DNA of 64,000 nucleotides. Origin: an uncultured Flavobacteriaceae bacterium (GTDB taxonomy: Bacteria > Bacteroidota > Bacteroidia > Flavobacteriales > Flavobacteriaceae). The stretch lies in the NCBI GenBank assembly GCA_937929935.1, contig CALFUL010000011.1:1-64000 (forward strand), in the 5' to 3' direction. Shown here in pieces: positions 1 through 6,919 of the stretch. A model generated the notes under the pieces. That model worked only from the letters and a program-made list of their open reading frames with translations, was not told where the DNA came from and ran no database searches. The first letter of the stretch is position 1. Each line of letters opens with the position of its first letter. The translations under genes and the position numbers were made by a program.

Positions 1-50
1 TTAATATTAAAGGAGAATCAATGCGAAAAAAACTAAGAAATAAACACTAA
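1..50 (+). CDS. istB: C-terminal end of an IstB-like transposition ATPase (partial)
   Basis: Only the last 15 codons are in the window, in the frame starting at base 3, and they end at TAA 48-50. The tail reads NIKGESMRKKLRNKH. The stretch KGESMRK matches the conserved C-terminus I know from IstB, the AAA+ helper ATPase of IS21-family transposition. The end of the same element follows about 90 bp later, as expected for istB lying last in an istA-istB operon. An ATG at 21 with an AGGAG-like sequence before it could be read as a nine-residue peptide, but the istB reading explains more. Confidence 0.55.
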   Translation, partial: NIKGESMRKKLRNKH

Positions 51-141
51 TTTTAAACCTAAATAGAATCGATTTTGAGCACTTGATTTGCTATGCTCAC
101 TTTCATCCGCCCGAGGTGGCTCACTTTGACCGCCCTATCCA
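1..141 (+). mobile_element. Right end of an IS21-family insertion sequence (partial)
   Basis: The right part of an insertion sequence whose body lies to the left of the window. Read inward from the proposed end on the minus strand, it begins TGGATAGGGC and then shows related repeats: CGGTCAAAGTGAGCCACC, CGGATGAAAGTGAGCATAG and a weaker AATCAAGTGCTCAAAATCG. IS21-family elements are known for a TG...CA terminus and several short repeats inside each end. The end is placed at CA 140-141 because DndC-like homology stops exactly there. The target duplication cannot be checked because the left end is outside the window. Confidence 0.6.
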
Positions 142-724
142 TATTAGCTGTTGTGTTATGCTTAGAAAGTCTATTGCCCTTAATTTCATGTTTACGCATT
201 GACCGCTCTCTTGTAGCACTCTCTTCATATCGAGTACCTAACAAAACAATGGCTTCGCCTTTTTCATCTATTTGCTCTAGTAGGAAATTAGAAGTTGGTC
301 TAATTTTCAACTTATCTGTACACCATCTAAAGGTATTATTGGGCACTGGATAGCCTTTTCCTAAAACATTAATCCAAAATGATTCTTCTAATTTTGGCAC
401 TGTTTTCTTAACAATAATTGGTAAGCCTTGGTCTCTTGCAGCAGTTTCAATTTTCAACAAAACATCCTCTACGTAACTACTAATTATAGGGTTTTCAACC
501 ATTGTATCATTGCAAACTACATACACAGGTCTTCTTAACTGAAATGGATATGGCATTTCATCTTTTATTCTACTCAAAGCTTCCCACACTAAAGTGAGCA
601 ACACTGTTGAATCTTTTCCACCACTAAATCCAATTATCCATGGTCTTTCTGATTTATCTGCATATGCATACTGGTCAATAAGTTCATTTACAATTGATTC
701 TATTTTCTTACTCTTAATCTTCAT
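59..724 (-). pseudogene. dndC: 5' part of dndC (phosphorothioation sulfurtransferase), interrupted by IS21-type element
   Basis: DndC is the PAPS-reductase-like PP-loop protein of the Dnd DNA phosphorothioation system. The reading frame shows the PP-loop SGGKDST near residue 34, FRWCTDKLKIRP near residue 132 and the family stretch RKHEIKGNRLSKHN near residue 178. DndC proteins normally exceed 400 residues. This one stops at 221. Homology ends at residue 194 (TTAN), where the insertion sequence starts, and the last 27 residues (beginning MDRAVKVSHLGR) are translated from the element's end. The iron-sulfur cysteines of the C-terminal half are therefore lost. No other dnd gene is in the window. 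The rest of dndC and possible dndD/dndE should lie left of the element. Start at ATG 724, about 145 bp from the divergent gene at 870. Confidence 0.75.
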
Positions 725-869
725 AGTAGTAGTTATAATTTGCCTAATTTAAAGAGTTCTAGGACTCAAAACAATTAAGTTAGACAATTGTTATTGAATT
801 AATTTTAACAAAAAAGTCAAACCTCTCAAAGTGTAAGCTATTGTCAATTTTTCAGACAAACCTATTATT

Positions 870-1049
870 ATGAGTCCAGAAAAAAAATCAACTTGGTTAT
901 CTAGCAAAGAAGCACAAAAGCAACTTAAAATTAAAGGATGTGACTTAATGCATCATAGAGTTTCAGGCAAACTTACATTCCAAAAGAAAGGTAATGCTTA
1001 TTTCTACTTAGTAGAGGACTTAGACAAATTAAAAAAAACCTCTAAATAA
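870..1049 (+). CDS. Small helix-turn-helix protein, excisionase-like
   Basis: A 59-residue protein starting ATG AGT CCA GAA at 870 and ending TAA at 1049. The segment WLSSKEAQKQLKIKGCDLMH followed by a basic turn and FYLVEDLDKL has the layout of the HTH_17/MerR-type domain found in excisionases: an initial Ser-Lys-Glu-Ala helix, a recognition helix, and a short wing with a final hydrophobic helix. It is encoded opposite to the other genes of the mobile region and lies between the broken dndC and the DUF3871 gene. Its role as excisionase or local repressor is inferred. There is no TAnnTTTG promoter directly in front. Confidence 0.6.
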   Translation: MSPEKKSTWLSSKEAQKQLKIKGCDLMHHRVSGKLTFQKKGNAYFYLVEDLDKLKKTSK

Positions 1050-1136
1050 GAAGGACATCCATTAACTCAAAAATCAATAGTTGGAATTACTTTCTTTAAT
1101 AAATAAAAGGCCACCATATTTCAAGTGGCCAATCAT

Positions 1137-2171
1137 TCAGCTCAAAAACCAAGAGTGGTTAGAACCTCCACTTATGGTTTCTTTCAAGCCATTAGCAAAA
1201 TCAAACACATTGGTATTCCTATCAAGAAATGTATCAATGTAAGATGCTTTATTTGCCGAGGTAAAAAGATTAAAGACATTCCATAGATTTATATTACCAT
1301 TATCATCTCTGCTAAAAGAATTATCTCGGTAATAGTCCTTTGCAATGGTTGCCATGTGACCATCAGTAAGCATTAGATTTGGTAATTTTCCTTTCTCTTC
1401 TTTGGGTAGATAATGGTACAGCTTAGCCTTCCCGATAAGTTGGGCAAATTGAGTTTCGCTTAGGCTATACTCTGGAAGCTGATGCATTGCAGATAAATGT
1501 TTCTCCATTGCATAACCTTGCATCAATTCTAGCATCTTACCTTTAAGCTCAGAATGATTACCTACTCTCATTTCTGATTGAAACCCATCTGTAGAAATAC
1601 AAAGATTGCAGCATACCATATTCTGAAAGCCAATGAAAAATTTGAATTTCTCTATGCTCTTTTTAGTATAAAGGTTTTCATGATTATAGGCTCTAACTCC
1701 ACCGCAAATAAGTGATAACATATTACCGTTTACAGTTTCAACTATACTAGGAATTCGTATAATAAAAGCCATCCGTTCATAATATTGTGTCTTTTCATGT
1801 GGCAACAATTCTTTTGCTGGTTTATGAATAGCACTGGGAGCTCTACCCTTAACTTGATGGCTAACACGGATTTCAGGTTCATTAATAATCTGACTAGGGA
1901 ATATTGAATTAACACATTCTTGTGCCACTTCAATGAATTCTTGATGTGCAATAGTCTTTTCATTATCCTTTGAGAAGACTGGAATGATACAGTTCTGAGT
2001 TAGTTCTCTTAACTGTACTTCTTCTGTATTAGCCTCTATAAAGGGTTTCTGTTGAAATTGTAAAGGATTCTCTAGCACCTTTACTTGTTGAAGTATACTA
2101 GAGTGTACTTCATTGCTTAAAGGTACTTGGCTAACTTTTTCAATCTCTCTTTGTATGGGTACTAGTTCCAT
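1137..2171 (-). CDS. DUF3871 family protein
   Basis: A 344-residue cytoplasmic protein without signal peptide or membrane segment. Length and central region (EYSLSETQFAQLIGKAKLYH and the following KLPNLMLTDGHMATIAKDYY) fit DUF3871, a family found in Bacteroidota integrative elements. Its biochemical role is not known to me. DUF932-like phage proteins with ssDNA-annealing or replication links are a possible analogy only. Its start (2171) overlaps the end of the upstream Sak4-like ATPase gene (2140) by 32 bp, so the two are translated from one message and probably act together. Confidence 0.7.
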   Translation of the reverse strand: MELVPIQREIEKVSQVPLSNEVHSSILQQVKVLENPLQFQQKPFIEANTEEVQLRELTQNCIIPVFSKDNEKTIAHQEFIEVAQECVNSIFPSQIINEPEIRVSHQVKGRAPSAIHKPAKELLPHEKTQYYERMAFIIRIPSIVETVNGNMLSLICGGVRAYNHENLYTKKSIEKFKFFIGFQNMVCCNLCISTDGFQSEMRVGNHSELKGKMLELMQGYAMEKHLSAMHQLPEYSLSETQFAQLIGKAKLYHYLPKEEKGKLPNLMLTDGHMATIAKDYYRDNSFSRDDNGNINLWNVFNLFTSANKASYIDTFLDRNTNVFDFANGLKETISGGSNHSWFLS

Positions 2172-3018
2172 TTGTACTAAAGTTTTGTGGGTTAATTAAT
2201 TTTTTTAGTTGCTCTTTCTTTTTAGCGAAATGAGCATTATGTGATTTTTGAAAACTTGGATTTTGCTTGTACAATTCCATTAATTGAGAGACTGACAGAC
2301 ATTCATTGATTCTATCCTGTATGGTGTTATCGGCTAAAGGTTCAGCATTACACCATTGCAATAGTTTTTTACCTGTAGAAGCATTTATTACAAATTCTGG
2401 TTTATTAGCAAACAATCCTGTTCTATCTTTTGATGCTTTTACTAAATGCTGGTCATTAACAAGCTCAAAATTTACTGTCAATTCATACTCAAAACCCTCT
2501 CTAGTAATTTCTTTAGTACCATGTTTAACTACCTTAGTTCTACCATTACCACCAACATCTAGTGAGTAATCTACTTTTCTTCTAGTAGTTGTAATAACAT
2601 GGCACTTTGCATTTAATATTTTATCTATAAATACTTGATGTCTTGGCGTTACCTTAGCCCAATCTTGAAACCTGCCTCCTAACTGTTCTTGTATCTGTAA
2701 ACATCCTCCTTTACCATTCCATTCATGGGTAATACTATCAATGATGATAACCTTAATGTCCGCTTTTTCACATACCTCTATGGCTTCGATATATCGTTCT
2801 GGACTATAAGGAGCAGAAAGGTCTAAAACGTTGAAATTACCTAAATGTGAGTATAAACTTGAAGATGAATTTTCAGTGTCTATTACTGCTATTTTAGTCC
2901 AATCTTGAGTCATTCCATAAGCTAATTGAAGAGCTGAATAAGTCTTCCCAAAACCCGATGGGCCAGATATACCTAACCTTAGTTTTACATTTTGTCTTTT
3001 ACTTTGTTTTAATTGCAT
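2140..3018 (-). CDS. Sak4-like RecA-fold ATPase of mobile elements
   Basis: A 292-residue P-loop ATPase. The Walker A motif GPSGFGKT spans residues 19-26 and a Walker B-like strand VIIIDSITHEW lies near residue 95. This layout matches the AAA_24/Sak4 group of phage and mobile-element recombination ATPases, which bind ssDNA and help single-strand annealing or recombination. The last 60 residues are lysine-rich and probably disordered. The downstream DUF3871 gene overlaps by 32 bp. Upstream lies a 220-bp stretch with a terminator and strong inverted repeats. A general AAA ATPase label would also be defensible; the recombination role is inferred. Confidence 0.65.
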   Translation of the reverse strand: MQLKQSKRQNVKLRLGISGPSGFGKTYSALQLAYGMTQDWTKIAVIDTENSSSSLYSHLGNFNVLDLSAPYSPERYIEAIEVCEKADIKVIIIDSITHEWNGKGGCLQIQEQLGGRFQDWAKVTPRHQVFIDKILNAKCHVITTTRRKVDYSLDVGGNGRTKVVKHGTKEITREGFEYELTVNFELVNDQHLVKASKDRTGLFANKPEFVINASTGKKLLQWCNAEPLADNTIQDRINECLSVSQLMELYKQNPSFQKSHNAHFAKKKEQLKKLINPQNFSTNGTSTHTKRD

Positions 3019-3060
3019 TGTTATCTGTTTTAAGAATTAATAATTTAAAGGTGTAAGTGA

Positions 3061-3181
3061 TTGACGGAATTCTGACAATGGAATTATCCCATTGGTGGTT
3101 TCCCGATAGCGGAAGGCTTCAAATAAAAGATAATACTTTGGGAAGCCTGTTTAAATAATATAGTAAGCTGAATCCCGTCAA
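3061..3181 (-). other. Possible structured RNA or origin: long closing stem with internal hairpins
   Basis: Bases 3061-3072 (TTGACGGAATTC) and 3170-3181 (GAATCCCGTCAA) can pair over 12 positions. In RNA from the minus strand the one irregular pair becomes a G-U wobble, while on the plus strand it is an A-C mismatch, which favours a minus-strand transcript. Inside are two perfect inverted repeats, CAATGG/CCATTG (3076-3081 with 3089-3094) and AGGCTTC/GAAGCCT (3114-3120 with 3142-3148), plus a weaker TTCC/GGAA hairpin near 3099-3114. No reading frame covers the region. It could be a small RNA, a 5' leader of the Sak4-like gene, or a replication or transfer origin. Confidence 0.4.
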
Positions 3182-3183
3182 CG

Positions 3184-3212
3184 AAAAAAGGTCACCCATT
3201 TTGGATGACCTT
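3184..3212 (-). terminator. Rho-independent terminator after the 3240-3977 gene
   Basis: Read on the minus strand, AAGGTCATCC and GGGTGACCTT form a stem around an AAAAT-type loop and are followed by TTTTTTCG. It sits 28 bp past the stop of the minus-strand gene ending at 3240 and directly before the structured region. Confidence 0.7.
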
Positions 3213-3239
3213 GTGCCTGTATCAAAGGATAGAGTTGCA

Positions 3240-3977
3240 CTACAGCAATACTTTTGATGGCGCAGTTGGTTTCTTGGTATAATTAAGATATTGCTTTAAC
3301 TCCTGTTCAAAACCATCATCATCACGGTCACCAAACATCTTCGGAAGAAGTTCAATGATTTTCTCTGAATTCAAATCAAAATATGTGATTTGTTGTGGTC
3401 TACCATCAAGAAGACTTTTTTTAACTTCAGTAGTTAAAATACCGAGTTCTTTAAATTTTTTGATAATTCTAGACGCTCTATCTTTTTTTATACCCAATTC
3501 TCTATGAATCACTTCTTTTGACCAAAAGAACGGCATATAACCAAAGCCTCTGTATTTAATGATTAGAGCTTCTAAAAACACTCTTTCATCGCAACTAATA
3601 AAATCACTATTATACTTAATAAAAGAAGTAAGACGAGTTCCAAAGAAGCTATCGTAATCCACAACAAAAAACTCAGGCGTACTATATTCCTCCATTTTGT
3701 TTATGTCCACAACAATCTTACTGAATTGGTCAGGTATTTTACGTTCAATATCAAGTCTTCCAAAATTACTCACACTCACAAGCAAGTACTTTTGAGTGCT
3801 TCCATCCTCAAAATTTTCATAGAAGCATTTGCATGGGTCATATAGCTTAATCTCTTTTATCCATTTTTCTTCTGCTGATTCTACTTCATCATTTTCGCAT
3901 TGACTTTTTATACTAGCCTTTACTTCATTTTCTATATCAATAAAATCTAATTCATTGATAGCTTTAAAATTTTTCAT
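3240..3977 (-). CDS. Unknown mobile-element protein with C-terminal winged-helix domain
   Basis: A 245-residue protein I do not recognise. The N-terminal 60 residues are acidic. From about residue 135 there is a pattern resembling a winged helix: FLEALIIKYRGFG, then WSKEVIHRELGIKKDRASR as the helix-turn-helix and IIKKFKELGILTTEVKK as third helix and wing. Such domains occur in replication initiators and in element regulators, and the position between integrase and Sak4-like ATPase would suit either. The gene has its own terminator (3184-3212). It lies about 100 bp downstream of the integrase on the same strand. Confidence 0.5.
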   Translation of the reverse strand: MKNFKAINELDFIDIENEVKASIKSQCENDEVESAEEKWIKEIKLYDPCKCFYENFEDGSTQKYLLVSVSNFGRLDIERKIPDQFSKIVVDINKMEEYSTPEFFVVDYDSFFGTRLTSFIKYNSDFISCDERVFLEALIIKYRGFGYMPFFWSKEVIHRELGIKKDRASRIIKKFKELGILTTEVKKSLLDGRPQQITYFDLNSEKIIELLPKMFGDRDDDGFEQELKQYLNYTKKPTAPSKVLL

Positions 3978-4076
3978 ATTAAAGTTTATTTAAATTAATC
4001 GTCAAATGAATACACTCTGTTTCATCTGAATTCTGAAAAACTCAATTCCTATTCGTTAATATTTCGAACTAAGAAT

Positions 4077-5288
4077 TCACATGCTCAAAAATTTCATGTT
4101 TTCCTTATCCAAATCATCGTTTGAGAATTCCTTCAGATACGTTATCGTAGTAGCTACATCAGCATGACCCATCATCTCGCTGATTTTTTCAATTGGTGTT
4201 CCACTCAATTTTAATAGTGTAGCAAAACTATGACGTGCTACGTAAGAAGTTAACTTCTTTTCTACCTTAGCCAATTTTGCAATGTCTTTGAGTTTGCTAT
4301 TATATCTCTTAAGAACTTTGTGCTTTCTATTGGCAATCTGTTGTGGTGTCAACCCTTCTCTCAACAATATTGGAAAAACGTAATCTGTAGGTCTATTTTG
4401 AGCCTTGTAGTAATCTAGTATTTTTTGTACGGGAGGTATTATAGCTAAGTTCAAGTTGCCTTTAGTCTTTGACCTTGTATAATAAATCCTTCCATCACGA
4501 ATGTTTGACCATTTAAGTTGTGCCATGTCCTGAAAGTTAAAACCTCGTGTATAAATTGAAAACATAAAATAATTATGCGCTTCAACTAGCTGTGGATGTT
4601 CTGATAAATCAACATTCTTGATTTTCTTAAACTCGTAAACTGATAAGGCGATTTTTACAGATTTAGTTCTCAACCTTGAAATCTTGTAGTCTTCAAAAGG
4701 GTAAGGATCTTTAGGTATCATCTTTCTAGTACGAGCTTTGTTAAATAAAGCTCTGAGTTCTCGCATATGAAAAGCTATACCACCATTGGTATATCCTTTT
4801 CCCCTGAGAAAGCTCTCATACTTCTCTAGAAATGCAGGTGTAATATCCTTAAAGGAGAAACTTACGCCTTTAAACTTGGTCAAAGTAGCTTTGGTATCTC
4901 GATATGCTTTTGCATTCTTAATTCTACCCGCCACTAGCATCTCATCAATTATCTCGTCAAAGAATTTCACCACACTAATATTTCTTTTTTGTTTGACCCC
5001 ACGAAATAGCTCTTCAAATTCATTTAATGAAAAGTCTATATTATCTGCTTTGAACTCCCTTATGATTTCAAGTGCCCTAGTTTTCATCTTCAAGAGTATT
5101 ACATTTTCTGTTTGATACTCGGGGTGTTGCTTTGTGAATGATTCGTTTACAAAATGCTCCTTTTTACATTGAAGTCCAAGACTTATTTTCTTTGCTTTAC
5201 GGTCTTTCAATATCCTAATGTAAACTGCATATTTACCATTGGACAAAGGCTGACCATCTAGCAACAGTTTTATGGTTGCCTTTATCAT
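4077..5288 (-). CDS. Tyrosine-type site-specific recombinase (integrase)
   Basis: A 403-residue integrase with the three-domain layout usual in Bacteroidota elements: an arm-binding domain (about 1-90), a SAM-like core-binding domain (about 100-190) and the catalytic domain (about 210-390). Visible catalytic positions are Arg248 (YTRGF), a Lys in SKTKGN, Arg352-His353 (YVARHSFAT), His in GHADVATT and the nucleophile Tyr384 (ITYLKEF). The first His of the HxxR motif is Ser or Tyr here, as is common in this family. All key residues are present, so the enzyme looks functional. It should integrate and excise the surrounding element, with tRNA-Asn at 6762-6835 as the probable target. Confidence 0.9.
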   Translation of the reverse strand: MIKATIKLLLDGQPLSNGKYAVYIRILKDRKAKKISLGLQCKKEHFVNESFTKQHPEYQTENVILLKMKTRALEIIREFKADNIDFSLNEFEELFRGVKQKRNISVVKFFDEIIDEMLVAGRIKNAKAYRDTKATLTKFKGVSFSFKDITPAFLEKYESFLRGKGYTNGGIAFHMRELRALFNKARTRKMIPKDPYPFEDYKISRLRTKSVKIALSVYEFKKIKNVDLSEHPQLVEAHNYFMFSIYTRGFNFQDMAQLKWSNIRDGRIYYTRSKTKGNLNLAIIPPVQKILDYYKAQNRPTDYVFPILLREGLTPQQIANRKHKVLKRYNSKLKDIAKLAKVEKKLTSYVARHSFATLLKLSGTPIEKISEMMGHADVATTITYLKEFSNDDLDKENMKFLSM

Positions 5289-5358
5289 AATGTTTTAGTT
5301 TTAGGGTTATTGATTAACATCTTTATTCAACTCTAGCTATTTACAGGTCTTATTCAAT

Positions 5359-5640
5359 TTACTTAGAATGTTTAGCTAAGTGATTGAATACATGTTCTTC
5401 TAGGTTGTTTTTGTCCTCAGATGGATTTTGTAACATCCATTCATTGAGGATTTTCTTCTCAAAGAACAATTTGCCTTTATTAGGTTTTGTGAATCGAATT
5501 GCCTTTTTTGCGGTTAACTTATATAGGAAAGACTCGCTGACATCCATATATAGTAATGCTTCCTTGAAACTAAGGATATCTTTTTCGGCTATTAGTTGTA
5601 GCCGTTGGTAATTTTTTAAATACATATTTTCATTGCTCAT
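5359..5640 (-). CDS. Helix-turn-helix protein, excisionase-like
   Basis: A 93-residue protein. The segment ILSFKEALLYMDVSESFLYK followed by LTAKKAIRFTKPNKGKLFFE and KKILNEWML is the HTH_17 (excisionase/MerR-type) domain: the recognition helix is DVSESFLYKLT, and the wing is the NKGKLFFE hairpin. It lies 70 bp upstream of the integrase on the same strand, the usual place for a recombination directionality factor. Four TGTAGAATT repeats lie 75-135 bp upstream of its start and may be its binding sites. Confidence 0.7.
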   Translation of the reverse strand: MSNENMYLKNYQRLQLIAEKDILSFKEALLYMDVSESFLYKLTAKKAIRFTKPNKGKLFFEKKILNEWMLQNPSEDKNNLEEHVFNHLAKHSK

Positions 5641-5716
5641 AATTTTAAAATTGAGAAGCCTGAAACCCTGACATGGTTAGGCTCGAATTATGATGCAAAA
5701 TTGAGAATAGAGTTCG

Positions 5717-5776
5717 TGTAGAATTAATCTATTTCTTGTAGAATTCGTTGATTTGTGTAGAATTCATGTAGAATTC
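5717..5776. repeat. Four direct repeats of TGTAGAATT
   Basis: Copies of TGTAGAATT begin at 5717, 5737, 5756 and 5767, so the spacings are 20, 19 and 11 bp; three copies continue with C. They lie between the excisionase-like gene (start 5640) and the end of the unknown gene at 5785. Clustered short direct repeats beside an integrase and its directionality factor are typical of arm-type or excisionase binding sites. Operator sites for the HTH protein are an alternative. Confidence 0.5.
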
Positions 5777-5784
5777 TATTTTCT

Positions 5785-6672
5785 TTAATTTTCAAGATGA
5801 TTTAAGACTATTTCGGGAAGTACTTTTCGATTTTTTACACGGCTCTTTGTACCAAAATGTTGTTTAATTGTAATCAATTCAGGATTACCACTATTGACAA
5901 AAACCTCTTTGGTGAAAAAGTAATAGGACTCTTCTATTGGATAACAACTTTTAAACTTTTCAAAATGCAATACCCAATAAAGGAATCTTATTGTTGATAT
6001 ACGTAATTTAGGGTTTAACTTTTTTTTAATTACAGGTACTTTATTGTTCTCTACCAGAAAAGAAGTATACTCTTTAAGCAACTCAAAATCTTCCTTAGAT
6101 AAAATCTTTTTATCTCTTTCATTGTTGCCCTCCATAAAATTAAAAATGGAGTCAATTAAATTATCTCCCTCTCTACCTACAATATTTAAACCACTTTTAA
6201 TAGTAACCTTAATGTTTTCTTCATTTAAAATGAAATCTTTAGATGAACGCTCTTTTAGTCGTTGGTTTATGTAAGCTACTATATCTCTATAGACTAATAA
6301 AAAGTGTGGAAATGCTTCTATTAATTTCTTTTTATTATCAATTAAAGTCTGAACCGTATTAAAAATCAATAAGAGAAAGTTATCATTTCTACCTGTATTC
6401 TTTTTAAATGAAAAATATAGCAGCTCTTTAGAAATTTTCAATTGCCTTCGTAAAACTGGTAATAAGTATTTTTCGATATTTAATTCAAAATGTCCTTTTT
6501 TAAAATCTCCATTCTCATCTTGCTCCACATAATTAACTGTCATTTTATCAACATCAATTTGATATGAAACAAACCCATAATAATCAATTTGAAGAGAAAA
6601 TATTTCCTTTAAACCTGATTCGGTTAAAGCATGCTCAAAAAATAATAATGGGAATTCCAAAGTACTTTTCAT
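5785..6672 (-). CDS. Unknown protein of the mobile region
   Basis: A 295-residue soluble, lysine- and glutamate-rich protein with no signal peptide, no membrane segment and no motif I recognise. The C-terminal third (KLNPKLRISTIRFLYWVLHF onward) may be a small helical DNA-binding domain, but this is weak. It lies between the integrase module and tRNA-Asn, so it is the gene nearest the presumed attachment site, where cargo or regulatory genes of elements often sit. It reads toward the integrase module and away from the tRNA. Confidence 0.5.
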   Translation of the reverse strand: MKSTLEFPLLFFEHALTESGLKEIFSLQIDYYGFVSYQIDVDKMTVNYVEQDENGDFKKGHFELNIEKYLLPVLRRQLKISKELLYFSFKKNTGRNDNFLLLIFNTVQTLIDNKKKLIEAFPHFLLVYRDIVAYINQRLKERSSKDFILNEENIKVTIKSGLNIVGREGDNLIDSIFNFMEGNNERDKKILSKEDFELLKEYTSFLVENNKVPVIKKKLNPKLRISTIRFLYWVLHFEKFKSCYPIEESYYFFTKEVFVNSGNPELITIKQHFGTKSRVKNRKVLPEIVLNHLEN

Positions 6673-6723
6673 ACTAGAAAAAACGAAGAATGTTACCGAA
6701 TTGTTGCAGGGAAGAAAAAGAAA

Positions 6724-6749
6724 AAGCCATTCAATTTCTTGAATGGCTT
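6724..6749 (-). terminator. Terminator after tRNA-Asn
   Basis: A perfect 11-bp stem AAGCCATTCAA / TTGAATGGCTT with a 4-base loop. On the minus strand it is followed by TTTCTTTTTC and lies 13 bp beyond the tRNA-Asn 3' end. Confidence 0.8.
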
Positions 6750-6761
6750 GTCTTTATTAAG

Positions 6762-6835
6762 CTCCCCCTCTTGGGCTCGAACCAAGGACCCTCTGATTAA
6801 CAGTCAGATGCTCTAACCAGCTGAGCTAAGGAGGA
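6762..6835 (-). tRNA. tRNA-Asn (anticodon GTT)
   Basis: A 74-base cloverleaf on the minus strand. The acceptor stem pairs TCCTCCT with AGGGGGA (one T-G wobble), the D arm is GCTCAGCTGGTTAGAGC, the anticodon arm is CTGACTGTTAATCAG with anticodon GTT, and the T arm contains GGTTCGAGCC. The discriminator base is G and CCA is not encoded. The 3' end faces the mobile region, making it the likely integration target of the recombinase at 4077-5288. Confidence 0.95.
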
Positions 6836-6919
6836 AAATACCCGCTTTAGTGTATCAAAGCGGGTGCAAATATAATTGTTTCTTTTATTTGACCCAAAAA
6901 AACTAAAGTTGTTTTTAGT

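Larger units (their letters stand above)
1..6761. mobile_element. Integrative element or island remnant beside tRNA-Asn (partial)
   Basis: This stretch carries a tyrosine recombinase, two small HTH proteins of excisionase size, a DUF3871/Sak4-like pair typical of Bacteroidota mobile DNA, a broken dndC and an insertion sequence. Core genes resume straight after the tRNA-Asn gene at 6762. The 3' end of the tRNA faces this DNA, which is the usual orientation when a tyrosine recombinase uses a tRNA 3' end as its attachment site. No second copy of the tRNA 3' end is visible, so the far boundary lies left of the window. No conjugation genes are present here. The extent is an inference. Confidence 0.5.

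Noticed and set aside
21-50. A nine-residue peptide gene with a ribosome-binding-like AGGAG
   Set aside because: The same frame read from base 3 gives the IstB-like C-terminus, which explains the sequence better.
1-724. A working Dnd phosphorothioation system
   Set aside because: Only the first 194 residues of dndC are present and no dndB, dndD or dndE gene is in the window.
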